From NCBI RefSeq assembly GCF_007860125.1, contig NZ_SJPW01000001.1, forward strand, positions 620,001-684,000: a DNA stretch of 64,000 nucleotides, written 5' to 3'. The DNA is from Rubripirellula tenax (GTDB lineage: Bacteria > Planctomycetota > Planctomycetia > Pirellulales > Pirellulaceae). The notes beneath the pieces are model-generated. The model saw nothing but the letters and a program-made list of their open reading frames with translations, was not told where the DNA came from and made no database searches. Made by a program: the position numbers and the translations under genes. This document shows, in pieces, positions 18,645 through 27,670 of this stretch (positions are counted from its first letter, which is position 1; each line of letters begins with the position of its first letter).

Positions 18645-19517
18645 TTATTGCGTGCCGAGTTGGCGTTGGCGTTCGGCGAAGCGTGATCGTTGTTCGTCGG
18701 TCAATTGACCAGAACAGTGCGGGCACTGGACGCCCGCGATGTAGTCGTCGGTTTGCTGACCGGCGGGCGTTACCGGCCAACCGCAACCGAAGCACATGAC
18801 GTGGTTTGATTCCTTCAAGTCATGATCGACGGCGACGCGACCGTCGAACACGAAGCAGTCGCCTTCCCAACGCGATTGTTCGGCAGGGACCGTTTCAAGA
18901 TATTTTAAAATGCCACCACGGAGATGATAAACGTTCTCGAAACCGGCGGCTTTCAATAGCGATGTCGATTTTTCGCACCGAATTCCTCCGGTGCAAAACA
19001 TCGCGACTTTCTTATGCTTGGCCGGATCCAAATTCGAAGCGACGAACTCGGGAAAATCGCGAAAGCTTTCGGTGTTCGGATTGATCGCCCCTTCGAACGT
19101 ACCGATCGCAACTTCGTAGTCGTTTCGCGTATCGACCAGCGTGACATCGGGGTCGTCGATCAACGCGTTCCAGTCTTCGGCGTCGACGTAGGTGCCGACG
19201 GAATCGAGCGGATCGATACCGTCCACGCCCAGCGTCACGATCTCTTTCTTCAACCGAACTCGCGACCGCCGAAAAGGCATTTCGTCGCACGTTGACCATT
19301 TCACATCCAGATCCGCCAGTCGCGGATCCAGACGCAAAAAGTCAAGCAGAGTCTCGATCCCCGATCTTGGACCGGCGACGGTTCCATTGATCCCTTCACC
19401 CGCCAGCAACAAAGTGCCACGCACATCAGAGCCGATCATGCATTGCAGAATCGGCTCGCGAAGCTCGACGTGATCGTCGAGCGGCACAAATCGATAAAGC
19501 GCGGCAACGGAAAACAT
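18645..19517 (-). CDS. trhO: tRNA uridine(34) hydroxylase, rhodanese family (TrhO/YceA)
   Basis: TrhO makes 5-hydroxyuridine at tRNA wobble position 34 using oxygen. The protein has 290 residues. The N-terminal acylphosphatase-like domain includes [16 protein letters not shown] and [25 protein letters not shown]; the rhodanese domain has [22 protein letters not shown] and the active-site loop [16 protein letters not shown] with the catalytic Cys. The C-terminus has a zinc-ribbon-like CFGCG...CPHCSG, as in the family. The gene is monocistronic by its surroundings, with an inverted repeat upstream towards tpx. Confidence 0.95.
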   Translation of the reverse strand: MFSVAALYRFVPLDDHVELREPILQCMIGSDVRGTLLLAGEGINGTVAGPRSGIETLLDFLRLDPRLADLDVKWSTCDEMPFRRSRVRLKKEIVTLGVDGIDPLDSVGTYVDAEDWNALIDDPDVTLVDTRNDYEVAIGTFEGAINPNTESFRDFPEFVASNLDPAKHKKVAMFCTGGIRCEKSTSLLKAAGFENVYHLRGGILKYLETVPAEQSRWEGDCFVFDGRVAVDHDLKESNHVMCFGCGWPVTPAGQQTDDYIAGVQCPHCSGQLTDEQRSRFAERQRQLGTQ

Positions 19518-19537
19518 CGGGAATAGATATCAGGTTA

Positions 19538-19605
19538 CAGGTGTCAGGTTACAGCTTTGGCGACGTATGACCGTGGCGATGTGCTCGCCTGTAACCTGTC
19601 ACCTG
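19538..19605. terminator. 17-bp inverted repeat between tpx and trhO
   Basis: CAGGTGTCAGGTTACAG (19538-19554) pairs with CTGTAACCTGTCACCTG (19589-19605) with one mismatch and a 34-base loop. The left arm is also preceded by a direct copy of CAGGTTACAG. It lies just after the tpx stop and could end tpx transcription or be a small mobile repeat. Confidence 0.5.
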
Positions 19606-19622
19606 TTTGCTGTTACCTATGT

Positions 19623-20138
19623 CTAGACCAGCATTCGCAATGCGGCCATGGCCGCAGCATAGTCGGGTTCTTGAGTGACTTCAGCGACGATTTCTTTGTA
19701 GGCGACCTTTCCGTCGGAATCGAGCACGATGACCGCGCGGGTCAACAGCTTCAATTCTTCGATCGTCACCCCATAGCTGGTGCCGAATGCGTGGTCCTTG
19801 TAATCGCTGGCAGTTCGAATCTTGATATCTTCCGCACCACAGAAACGTGCCTGTGCGAACGGCAGGTCTCGTGTCACCGTGACGGTGTTGACCTTGTCGC
19901 CCATCTTGCCCAACTCTTCGTTGAACTTCTTGGTTTGGATCGCGCACGTTGGCGTATCCAAACTTGGTGCGACGCTGATCAGCGACGGTTTGCCTTTCAA
20001 GTCTGCCAACGTCAACGTTTGCAGTCCGTTGTCGGCGTAGGTCAGATTGAACTCGGGCGCGGCGGAACCCACGGCAAGATCGTTGCCTTCGAGTGTCATC
20101 GGATTGCCCTTGAACGTAATGACTCCAGTGCGTCCCAT
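19623..20138 (-). CDS. tpx: Thiol peroxidase, atypical 2-Cys peroxiredoxin
   Basis: Reduces hydrogen peroxide and alkyl hydroperoxides with electrons from thioredoxin. At 171 residues it matches the Tpx length. GNPMTLEGNDLAVGSAAPEF is typical of the N-terminus. The peroxidatic Cys lies in APSLDTPTCAIQTKKFNEE (where E. coli has DTGVCxxxxRxFN), and the resolving Cys in PFAQARFCGAEDI. The C-terminus VLDSDGKVAYKEIVAEVTQEPDYAAA is typical. No signal peptide is seen. It is monocistronic by its surroundings. Confidence 0.96.
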   Translation of the reverse strand: MGRTGVITFKGNPMTLEGNDLAVGSAAPEFNLTYADNGLQTLTLADLKGKPSLISVAPSLDTPTCAIQTKKFNEELGKMGDKVNTVTVTRDLPFAQARFCGAEDIKIRTASDYKDHAFGTSYGVTIEELKLLTRAVIVLDSDGKVAYKEIVAEVTQEPDYAAAMAALRMLV

Positions 20139-20224
20139 CAGTATCTGCTCTCGTTTTAGAGGTCGAAAAAGTTATTTTGCCCCCGAATTATGGTGGCACA
20201 GCCTATGAAAGTGAATGGGGTGGC

Positions 20225-22480
20225 TTAGCGGTAGCCGATGGACGCAATTGCCGGCAACAGGGTCAAGTTGACGAACGTCCCAATTGCAAGCGTCGCTGCC
20301 ACCAAGGTCCCGAACGTCGCCGTCGGCACGAATTCACTTGTCGTCATCGCTCCGAAGCCGATCACTAGGGCAACCGTCGCCAAAACGACCGGAGCGCCAA
20401 TGCCGGCCGCCGCTCGGACCGATGCCGCAGATCCGCCATGGCCGCGGCGTATTTGGCGGCGAAAAGCGGCTAAAAAGTGAACGGAACCGTCGATCGACAA
20501 ACCGATCGAAACAGCCGCGATCATCGCCGCGCCCATATTGATTTTTCCACCCATCATCGCCACGGACGCCAGCACCACAAACACAGGCAGCAGATTGGGC
20601 AACAGAGCCGATGTCGCCAACCGCACCGACCGCGTCGCCACAACCAACAGCAGCCAAACCAACACGCCCGACGCGGCAAAGCATCGCCATTGATCACCAA
20701 CCATTTGGCCCACCAAGCTGGCCATCATCACGTAATACCCGGTGACACGCCCGCCTCGCCCCACATCGCTATCGTTGACGGTCCGACGAACCTGATCAAT
20801 CAACGCGGTCTTACGCCCAGCGTCGAGGTGCTCTTCGCTTCGCAGCATGATTCGAAATTTGGCCGACTCGTTGTCGTCGGGGTCGGACAACAGGGCCGCA
20901 AAAAAGACGGGCATCGTTACCTGCATTCCCGACAATCGCGTCGATGGCGAAACGAGTTTCAAAATTCCGACTTTCAATGCCACCGCATCGGCGTCGGCCA
21001 AACTGATGACTTTGGTCAAACGGGCACCGTCGACATCGATCGCCCTCAGTTCCTCTTCCAAATCGCGCACCGATTTCATGTACGCCTCGGTCAATTCATC
21101 CGGCGTGTCGAGCACGATGTCCCAAACACCGGCGCCCCCAAAATTCGATTCGACATTTCCGTAATCTTGAACGATCGCACTTTGCGGGCGGAAATTGTTC
21201 AGGAAGCTGGTCTCGACCTCGGCGCGCCCCAGTCCGATCACCGACGCGATTGCAATCAAAACGCCGGTTGCGATCACTCCACCGCGATTCCGAACCGACC
21301 AGGACGCGATCTGAAATGCCAAACGCTTCAGTCGCTCGCGGCCATGTGATTTTTGCTCGGTCGCGTCGGGCCAACGCGAGCCGGTCATTAAGATCAGCGG
21401 CGCAAACAACGCCAGCGAAAGAAAGACGGCGATCGATGCGATAGCAACCATGATGCCGAATTGGGCGACGGGCAAGATCCGCGAAATGGCCAACGCCGCG
21501 AATCCTGCGGCATCGGTGGCGCAAGTCCAAAAGATCGGAACCGACAACAACATCATCGCTTTGGTCATTGCGGCCCGTTGTGACATCCCACGCCGTCGTG
21601 CCGTGCGGAACGCGACACCCAGATGCAGGATCGCGGTAACGGAAACAACGGTCACGATTGCGGTCAAGATCGTCGACACCAACGAGAGCTCAATCCCCCA
21701 CCAATGCATGATCGCTTTGGTCAGTGTGACCGACCACACAATCGACAGAGCCGCCAACGCGACCAAACGCAGATCTTGCAGCACGATCAGTAGCACCGCC
21801 GACAACAAGACGATCGTGGTCCAAGCCAAACGCGCGCCGTCGCGCTCAATCAAATCAAAGCCGTCGTGAACTAACACGGGTTCGCCGACCAAGGCAACGT
21901 TGTGGGATTCCAATTCATCGGACATTTCGCTGGCTAGCGTCCGAAGCGTTTCGATGGTTTCGGGCAAATGGTCCGGTTCCAACATCGCAACCACGGCGGC
22001 TCGATCGAGCGCGGACGAATGCGTGTAGCCGGCGAAGATTTCTAAAAAGCCGCGAGCCACCGGATCGCGTTTTCGAAACAGTGCCGCTGATCGGTTGAAG
22101 AGCGACGCCGGACGAAGTCTTTCGACCGCGGCGTTCAGTACCGATGGCGAAAGCACGCCCGCGACACCAGGGACGGCGGCCACTTTGGCTGACAAAGCTT
22201 CGTTGCGTACCAAGCCATCCGAACTTGCGAATTTGTCGTCTTCGTAGACGATCATGACCACCGCGTTGCCGCCGAACGCCGATTCGAGTTCCTGGTACGC
22301 CAACAGGGTTGGGTCGTCGGCAGCGAACATTGCGGAGATGCTGCGATCAAAATCGACTCGATTCGCGCTCGGCCACGCCGCCAGCCCGATGACCAGGCCG
22401 GCGACCAGACTGAACCAGCGGTAGCGTATGACCACATCGGAAACTTTCTTTCCGTAAGAGCGTGGGGGTGAGCGATTCAC
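20225..22480 (-). CDS. MMPL/RND family exporter
   Basis: A 751-residue inner-membrane protein with the duplicated MMPL layout: TM1 (WFSLVAGLVIGLAAW), a periplasmic domain, five TMs, then a second copy with TM7 (GGVIATGVLIAIASVIGLG), a periplasmic domain and five TMs. The second half has SIGLSIDGSVHFLAAF at the TM position where relatives carry the proton-relay acidic residue. It resembles hydrophobe/lipid exporters rather than AcrB-type pumps, and no adaptor gene is adjacent. The frame runs up to 22762 but the extra part is basic, proline-rich shadow coding that overlaps the divergent gene. The GTG at 22480 places TM1 at about residue 20 and is preferred. Confidence 0.85.
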   Translation of the reverse strand: MNRSPPRSYGKKVSDVVIRYRWFSLVAGLVIGLAAWPSANRVDFDRSISAMFAADDPTLLAYQELESAFGGNAVVMIVYEDDKFASSDGLVRNEALSAKVAAVPGVAGVLSPSVLNAAVERLRPASLFNRSAALFRKRDPVARGFLEIFAGYTHSSALDRAAVVAMLEPDHLPETIETLRTLASEMSDELESHNVALVGEPVLVHDGFDLIERDGARLAWTTIVLLSAVLLIVLQDLRLVALAALSIVWSVTLTKAIMHWWGIELSLVSTILTAIVTVVSVTAILHLGVAFRTARRRGMSQRAAMTKAMMLLSVPIFWTCATDAAGFAALAISRILPVAQFGIMVAIASIAVFLSLALFAPLILMTGSRWPDATEQKSHGRERLKRLAFQIASWSVRNRGGVIATGVLIAIASVIGLGRAEVETSFLNNFRPQSAIVQDYGNVESNFGGAGVWDIVLDTPDELTEAYMKSVRDLEEELRAIDVDGARLTKVISLADADAVALKVGILKLVSPSTRLSGMQVTMPVFFAALLSDPDDNESAKFRIMLRSEEHLDAGRKTALIDQVRRTVNDSDVGRGGRVTGYYVMMASLVGQMVGDQWRCFAASGVLVWLLLVVATRSVRLATSALLPNLLPVFVVLASVAMMGGKINMGAAMIAAVSIGLSIDGSVHFLAAFRRQIRRGHGGSAASVRAAAGIGAPVVLATVALVIGFGAMTTSEFVPTATFGTLVAATLAIGTFVNLTLLPAIASIGYR

Positions 22481-22497
22481 TATGATGTTCGATCTCA

Positions 22498-23916
22498 GTG
22501 GACGAAAACAAGAAACTCTTCGGCGGCGCACATTCTGTGATGATGGCAAGTCGGGCGACTCGTGGCGAGCGGACAGAGAAACCGACAAGGTGGATCTGGT
22601 ACGTGTTTTTCGCAGCGATCCTGGTGCGTGGCGGCGTCGCCGGTGTCTGTCTTGCTCAATTTCGCGAGGACCCAGATGCCTACCGAGCGATCGCGACGAC
22701 CCTTTCCCAGTCGGGTGTCTTCGGCCTGACTGGTCCCGATGGTGGCACCCGACCCACCGCATTCCGACCGCCTCTTTACCCTTACCTTTTGTCGTGGACG
22801 ACGTCGGATGTCGTGCCCGTCGCCGTCCTGCACACGTTGCTGGGGGCCGCGACTGCGGTGATGGTGTTCCTGGCCGCTTTCCATGCGTTCGGTGATCAAC
22901 GAGTCGGTGCGTTCGCCGCCGCGTGGGTCATCGTCGATCCCGTGTTGCTGCAACAGTCGACATTGGTGATGACGGAAACGCTTGCCGTTGCCCTGGTGTC
23001 GGCGACGTTGTACCGCATCAGCGTCGCGGTCCGACACGGTTTCGATTGGAAACAGTCCGTGTTCATCGGCGTCCTGCTTGCGCTTGCCTATCTATGTCGG
23101 CCGACGTTTTTGGTTTGGGCCGTGTTGATCATCGCAGGGTTGTTGTGGGCGGGTTATCGTCGGGCGTTTTCAAGCACAAGGACGCGTTGGGTTCCGTCGG
23201 TTGTTGTGACGATCATCATAGCGGGCACGATGGGACTTTGGATGATGCGCAACGAGCGCGCCGTCGGTCATCCGATGTGGGCGACGACGCACGGCGGTTA
23301 CACTTTGCTGCTGGCCAACAATCCGATGTTCTACGACCACTTGCGATCGGAACGATCTCGGCAAGTCTGGGATGCTCAATCGTTTCTGGATGCGTACGAC
23401 CATCGCTATGAAGGTGATCCGACGACCGAATCATTTTGGAAAGAAAATTGGGCCGCTGCCGGCGATCCGATCTATCCGTCCGATACAACGGAAGTCAACG
23501 ATGACAGACTGTGCGGTGCTGCGGCGAAGGCTTTGATCGCACGCCAACCGGCGATGTTCGTTTGGTCGTGCTTCGTTCGTGTGTGGAGTCTTTGGACGCC
23601 GTTCCCTCACGTCACGCCGACCCGATCGGCCGCCGCAACGTTCGCGATCGGAGGTTACTATTTGGCGTTTGCCGGTGCCGTTTTGGTTGGGCTGTGGCGT
23701 TGGCGGCAAAGCAGTGTGCCGTGGCGAACGACTTTGTTTTGGTCCATCGCCGCGATGGTGGTTACGCTATCGGCGGTTCACGCGGTTTACTGGAGCAACC
23801 TGAGGATGCGTGCGCCCGCGATTCCCGGACTCGCGATCATCGCAGGCGCGTGTTTGTACGCGGTGGATCGCAACCGCAATCCCGAAGGAGCAAAGACCGA
23901 TGTGGCCGACCTTTGA
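22498..23916 (+). CDS. GT39/ArnT-like membrane glycosyltransferase
   Basis: A 472-residue polytopic membrane protein with about ten TM helices. Features of the GT-C/PMT-like fold are an N-terminal loop with FREDPDAYRAIATTLSQSGVFG, where an acidic residue precedes YRxIAxxL, then RPTAFRPPLYPYLLS, typical of these enzymes. RPTFLVW and a C-terminal periplasmic region (NNPMFYDHLRSERSRQVWDAQ) follow. Such enzymes use polyprenyl-phosphate sugars; the acceptor is unknown. The start may be the GTG at 22498 or ATGs at 22540 or 22543. It overlaps the next gene by 17 bp. The gap to the divergent MMPL gene is only 17 bp. Confidence 0.75.
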   Translation: MDENKKLFGGAHSVMMASRATRGERTEKPTRWIWYVFFAAILVRGGVAGVCLAQFREDPDAYRAIATTLSQSGVFGLTGPDGGTRPTAFRPPLYPYLLSWTTSDVVPVAVLHTLLGAATAVMVFLAAFHAFGDQRVGAFAAAWVIVDPVLLQQSTLVMTETLAVALVSATLYRISVAVRHGFDWKQSVFIGVLLALAYLCRPTFLVWAVLIIAGLLWAGYRRAFSSTRTRWVPSVVVTIIIAGTMGLWMMRNERAVGHPMWATTHGGYTLLLANNPMFYDHLRSERSRQVWDAQSFLDAYDHRYEGDPTTESFWKENWAAAGDPIYPSDTTEVNDDRLCGAAAKALIARQPAMFVWSCFVRVWSLWTPFPHVTPTRSAAATFAIGGYYLAFAGAVLVGLWRWRQSSVPWRTTLFWSIAAMVVTLSAVHAVYWSNLRMRAPAIPGLAIIAGACLYAVDRNRNPEGAKTDVADL

Positions 23917-24532
23917 TGGATTGCGAACGCTCAAGGGCCCCGAGGCGGATCTTGTCCGTGGTGCCGTTGGCACGATGTTGGATCACTTGATTGCCGAATA
24001 TCGTGATGACGACGCACCATGGTCGTACGGCCTTGATTGGTTCGACATGTGGGAAGCCGACCAACGGATCTGGTTGCTCGAACAAGTCACACGTGGGCTA
24101 CTGACGCGTCGACGCGAACTGCCGCCAGCCGCAATTTGGGAAGCGACCGTGGACGCAATTTTTTGCGAGACCATCGACTTGATCGAAATCGAAATCGCCG
24201 ACCCCACGCTAACGACGGCGAAGCTTTCTTGGCGGCAGAGTGTTGTCGAGGTGTTCGAGCGACAACATGGTCGCCCACCGGAAATCGATATCGATTCGCG
24301 GGATCTGTCGAAGTGGCGTTCCGTCGTCGCCAGGATTTCGGAGTCGATCCTGGCCACACCGTCGTATCAGAAAGCCGAAGCGTTTCGAGATGCCGACATC
24401 AACCGGTTGAAGCGTTTTCTTGCCGAACGTGCACTACCGGAAGACTTCCTGGATCGGATTCCACCGATCCGCAGCGTCGCGGAAACTCAAGCATCGATCG
24501 ACATGATCCAGAAGCTCGTGTTCGTTGACTAG
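23900..24532 (+). CDS. Protein of unknown function downstream of the GT39-like gene
   Basis: A 210-residue soluble acidic protein, not recognised. It is Trp- and Asp-rich near the N-terminus (APWSYGLDWFDMWEADQRIWLLEQVTRGLL) and largely helical. The ATG at 23900 follows an AAGGAG ribosome-binding site at 23885-23890 inside the end of the upstream gene; the 17-bp overlap shows they are co-transcribed. Confidence 0.75.
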   Translation: MWPTFDGLRTLKGPEADLVRGAVGTMLDHLIAEYRDDDAPWSYGLDWFDMWEADQRIWLLEQVTRGLLTRRRELPPAAIWEATVDAIFCETIDLIEIEIADPTLTTAKLSWRQSVVEVFERQHGRPPEIDIDSRDLSKWRSVVARISESILATPSYQKAEAFRDADINRLKRFLAERALPEDFLDRIPPIRSVAETQASIDMIQKLVFVD

Positions 24533-24561
24533 GTGCGGTCGGCCGACCGGCTTGACGGTCG

Positions 24562-25242
24562 CTACTGCGATCGCCATTCGATGTATCGGTCGCGGTATCC
24601 GTGGTGCATCGACCATTGACGTGTGCCCGACGCGCCGAAGTAGCCGTACGAGTAAGGCGTCTTCCAGGTTTCTTGGCGTTTCGCGTTGGGAATGCTGGCG
24701 GTGACGGGTTGAATTTGGTGGTGCAGCCGATAACCGGGATGCAGCGGATGATTCGGCGGGCGATTGGGTGAACCATGGCCGGCCGACGCGCCGACACCAT
24801 GCCCCAAGATTCCGTGCCCACTGACACCATGCCCAGCACCGCCGTTGGGGTTGGCAGTTGGCTGTGGGGTCGGAGCGGCGAGCACGCGGTGAGGGACTTG
24901 GGGTGGTTGCGGCGGTTGATCGCCCATGGCGAACACGTCGCCGACGCTTTCCATCGGTAACGGGGGCTCGGGGTAAGCGATCTCTTCTTGTTGATATTGA
25001 GCCTGTTCGACCGTGGCTTCTCTTCTCATACGGACCGGTTCTGGCCAGCGGACTCGCTTGGATTCCAACTCCGCCTGTTCGTCACGTTCCAACGGACTTT
25101 CGAATCGAACGGGCTCCCACGCGGGTGTCTGGGCTGCGGCGGGCTGTGGAATCCGTTGGCTTGCCGCAGCGACGACGACCAGGGCTACGATGAGCGAGTG
25201 TCCGCAAGTGTCGCGGATTCGCAAGTTTCTGGCGTGGGTCAT
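24562..25242 (-). CDS. Secreted Pro/His/Gly-rich protein of unknown function
   Basis: A 226-residue protein with a signal peptide (RDTCGHSLIVALVVVAAASQRIPQPAAAQ). The mature part has no recognised domain: an acidic-basic stretch, a Gln/Glu segment, a Pro-rich stretch, then GHG repeats (GHGVSGHGILGHGVG) and a His-rich tail (HPLHPGYRLHHQ). The C-terminus is Tyr/Arg-rich. The ATG at 25242 precedes the signal peptide; upstream codons to 25359 are not convincing. The His-Gly repeats could bind metal, but this is a guess. Confidence 0.65.
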   Translation of the reverse strand: MTHARNLRIRDTCGHSLIVALVVVAAASQRIPQPAAAQTPAWEPVRFESPLERDEQAELESKRVRWPEPVRMRREATVEQAQYQQEEIAYPEPPLPMESVGDVFAMGDQPPQPPQVPHRVLAAPTPQPTANPNGGAGHGVSGHGILGHGVGASAGHGSPNRPPNHPLHPGYRLHHQIQPVTASIPNAKRQETWKTPYSYGYFGASGTRQWSMHHGYRDRYIEWRSQ

Positions 25243-25645
25243 GGACGGCAACTTTTCGGGTGGACCACAGTGACTAAAAAAACAGTGACTAAGAAAGACG
25301 TTGATCAAATCGGACGGTATCGGATGGAGCGTTTGGGCAAACCGTACCGATTCGCACACTTTCCTTCATCGTCGCGGCCATGGGTGCCGAGCCACATTTT
25401 CTGGGCAAAAATGACCGTTCGAAAACAAATAAACTGATCTGGAAATCAGTCGCGGATTCTTTGTACCGTCGCAAGTGAACGTTGTCCGATGGGGAGATGC
25501 TTGACGTTTGGGTAAGCATGGCGAGCTGGCCACGTTCCAGTCACCGCCCCCATCCTGTGTTGGCGATACAGAAACACGAGGGCGGCTTCGATGCTGCCGT
25601 AACCCACGGACAGTCGCAATCGCAAAAGAAGCACGGAAGCTATTC
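25243..25645. other. Intergenic region between divergent genes
   Basis: About 400 bp separating the secreted His/Gly-rich protein (-) and the DUF1571 gene (+); it should carry both promoters. A near-exact direct repeat, ACAGTGACTAA followed by A/G-rich bases, occurs twice around 25268-25295. No gene was recognised. Confidence 0.5.
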
Positions 25646-26530
25646 ATGAACATTGAACGTCGCCATTTTATCGCGCTCTTCGGATCGCTTTTCGCAACCT
25701 CATCGGCAAAGCAAGTCTTTGGCCAAGCTCCACAATTCGTCGAGCCCGTGCATCGCGTGGCGGCGGTTCCAAGTGTTGAGCCGACGCCGGCACCCAGCCA
25801 CGCGCACCCGTTGGATCGCGCCCTCGAAATCGCTCGCAGCGGGCTGTCGGGCTGTCGCGAGAACGTGACCGACTACACGGCACTGTTGGTCAAACGAGAA
25901 CGCGTTGACGGAACGCTGGGGCAACACGAATTCATGGAAGCGAAAGTTCGCAACCGCAAAGTTTCGGGTGGCCAACTCATTCAACCGCTCAGCGTCTACT
26001 TGAACTTCGTCAAGCCGACCAGCGTCAAGGGGCGCGAAGTCATCTACGTCGAAAACAGAAACGACGGCAACATTGTCGCGCATGAAGGCGGTTTCAAGGG
26101 CAAGTTCTTGCCAACGGTCACGATCCCTGCGACGGGGATGTTGGCGATGCGAGGACAACGCTATCCGATGACCGAAATCGGCGTCGAAAACTTGATCGAA
26201 AAGCTAATCGAGCGCGGCACACGAGCTCGTCAAGAACCCGATGTACAATGCGAATTCCGAAAGAACGCACGCGTGAAGGATCGCGTCTGCACGGTGCTTC
26301 AAGTGACCAGCCCGACGAAGGTCGAAGGCCTTGATTTTCATCAAGCACAGGTCTTCATCGACGACGCATTGAACTTGCCCGTTCGCTACATCGCATACGA
26401 TTGGCCGACTCGCGAAGGTGCTCCGTTGGAAGTCATCGAAGAATACAACTACCTCGACTTGAAGATCAACGTCGGTCTAACCGATGCAGACTTTGACCCG
26501 TACAACAAACAGTACGGCTTCTACAGCTAG
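25646..26530 (+). CDS. DUF1571 domain-containing exported protein
   Basis: A 294-residue protein. The N-terminus MNIERRHFIALFGSLFATSSAKQVFG resembles a Tat-like or Sec signal peptide. The DUF1571 part runs from ALEIARSGLSGCRENVTDYTALLVKRERVDGTLG through YLNFVKPTSVKGREVIYVE, PTVTIPATGMLAMRGQRYPMTEIGVENLI to a C-terminal YNYLDLKINVGLTDADFD. DUF1571 proteins are common in planctomycetes and resemble LolA/LolB-like lipoprotein carriers in layout, but function is unproven. The ATG at 25646 is chosen because it starts the signal peptide. Confidence 0.82.
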   Translation: MNIERRHFIALFGSLFATSSAKQVFGQAPQFVEPVHRVAAVPSVEPTPAPSHAHPLDRALEIARSGLSGCRENVTDYTALLVKRERVDGTLGQHEFMEAKVRNRKVSGGQLIQPLSVYLNFVKPTSVKGREVIYVENRNDGNIVAHEGGFKGKFLPTVTIPATGMLAMRGQRYPMTEIGVENLIEKLIERGTRARQEPDVQCEFRKNARVKDRVCTVLQVTSPTKVEGLDFHQAQVFIDDALNLPVRYIAYDWPTREGAPLEVIEEYNYLDLKINVGLTDADFDPYNKQYGFYS

Positions 26531-26531
26531 G

Positions 26532-26607
26532 CGTGGCCCCTCAGACGCTGTTCGCGGGGATCGAACTGGAAAGCAGTTCGATCTCTGTCACAGCGTGCCA
26601 GGGCCAC
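26532..26607 (-). repeat. 76-bp intergenic stem-loop element, copy A
   Basis: Three nested perfect stems: GTGGCCC/GGGCCAC (26533-26539 with 26601-26607), ACGCTGT/ACAGCGT (26545-26551 with 26590-26596), and GATCGAACTG/CAGTTCGATC (26559-26568 with 26574-26583) around a GAAAG loop. It sits between the ends of convergent genes. The reverse complement aligns end to end with 18551-18626. Confidence 0.8.
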
Positions 26608-26625
26608 AAGCGTCACCAAAAACGC

Positions 26626-27654
26626 TCAGCCCGCATCGAATTCGTGGAACACTTGGTCGCCATCGAGCGCGTCGAACATCCGCGGCCCAAAGTAGGGCGA
26701 CACGAGTGAGTTCAAGTTCAACTCACCGCGCCCGTACCGCAACTTCGCGTGGCCCGATGTGACTCCGATCGCCACGTACTTTCCGGGACCGGCGGTTTTG
26801 TCTTCGACCAACCACGGGCATCCGCTGGCACCGCCACCAAAATTGGTTGCCATGACTGGCGCGAAATCGCCGTCCGGCCCGTTCGATTGACCGAACAGGT
26901 ATTCGCCTTCGCTCTGCCAAAGCTGTTTCCCGAAATCGAATCCGCTACCGGCCGGATAGCCGACGATGGCGACGCGGTTACGATCAAAGAAGTCGGCCTC
27001 GTTGATGACCTGGGTACGAATCTGGGTTCCGATCACATCACCGATATTGCGATCGACATAGCAAATCGCGATATCCAAATTGGTTGCCGGATTGGTCAAG
27101 TAATCGCGCGGAATGTAACCGCCCGTCACACGACACTTGGGGCGTTCATCCGCCGCGTAATAGTCGTACCCCGGATGAAACTCCAATGCCCGCGACCATG
27201 TACGTGTGGTTGAGTCGTACAAGTTGTGGGCGGCCGTCGCGATTGTGCTTGGACCCGTGATCCAAGCCGAACCCGACGCCAGCGGCAAGCGAGTGTCACC
27301 AGAAATCTGGATGAATAGCTTTCCGATCGCCCGCAATTGGTTCGCTTGAGGGCGCGCGACCTGGCGCGTTTGAAAGTACGGCGTTAGCGGCGATTGAGCC
27401 AGCGATTCGATGTTTGGAAATGCGGCCGACGGACGAACATTGTGGATCGTCTTGTCCTTGTCCGCCGCGAAGTCGAACGGGTCGATCGCGGATGGGTACG
27501 CCCCTGATTCAACCGGATAGACCGGCATCGACATCGGCACGCCAAAGTCATCGCCGCCGCGTCCGAGTCGCTGCAGACGTAAGCCTTTCGCAGTCAAGAA
27601 CGGGTGTTCCGACTCGCCGGAGGAATGGCCAGCCGAATCGTCTGGGTTGGGCAT
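26626..27654 (-). CDS. Trypsin-like serine protease (V8/glutamyl endopeptidase-like)
   Basis: A 342-residue protein. The chymotrypsin-fold catalytic triad can be placed: His143 in TIATAAHNLYD, Asp194 in NPATNLDIAICYV, and Ser277 in NFGGGASGCPW. The usual Cys after the His is Asn here, as in bacterial V8-like enzymes. The first 100 residues are hydrophilic with no signal peptide, so the enzyme seems cytoplasmic or uses an unseen export route. The gene starts 16 bp after the upstream gene of unknown function, forming an operon. Its 3' end faces the DUF1571 gene. Confidence 0.8.
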   Translation of the reverse strand: MPNPDDSAGHSSGESEHPFLTAKGLRLQRLGRGGDDFGVPMSMPVYPVESGAYPSAIDPFDFAADKDKTIHNVRPSAAFPNIESLAQSPLTPYFQTRQVARPQANQLRAIGKLFIQISGDTRLPLASGSAWITGPSTIATAAHNLYDSTTRTWSRALEFHPGYDYYAADERPKCRVTGGYIPRDYLTNPATNLDIAICYVDRNIGDVIGTQIRTQVINEADFFDRNRVAIVGYPAGSGFDFGKQLWQSEGEYLFGQSNGPDGDFAPVMATNFGGGASGCPWLVEDKTAGPGKYVAIGVTSGHAKLRYGRGELNLNSLVSPYFGPRMFDALDGDQVFHEFDAG

Positions 27655-27670
27655 GGAATCAACCGATCCG

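Noticed and set aside
20139-20224. RNA gene or riboswitch between tpx and the MMPL gene
   Set aside because: Only short A/T-rich sequence without a stable fold was seen.
22481-22762. N-terminal extension of the MMPL exporter
   Set aside because: The added residues are Arg/His/Pro-rich, precede TM1 and overlap the divergent membrane gene; the GTG at 22480 gives a normal start.
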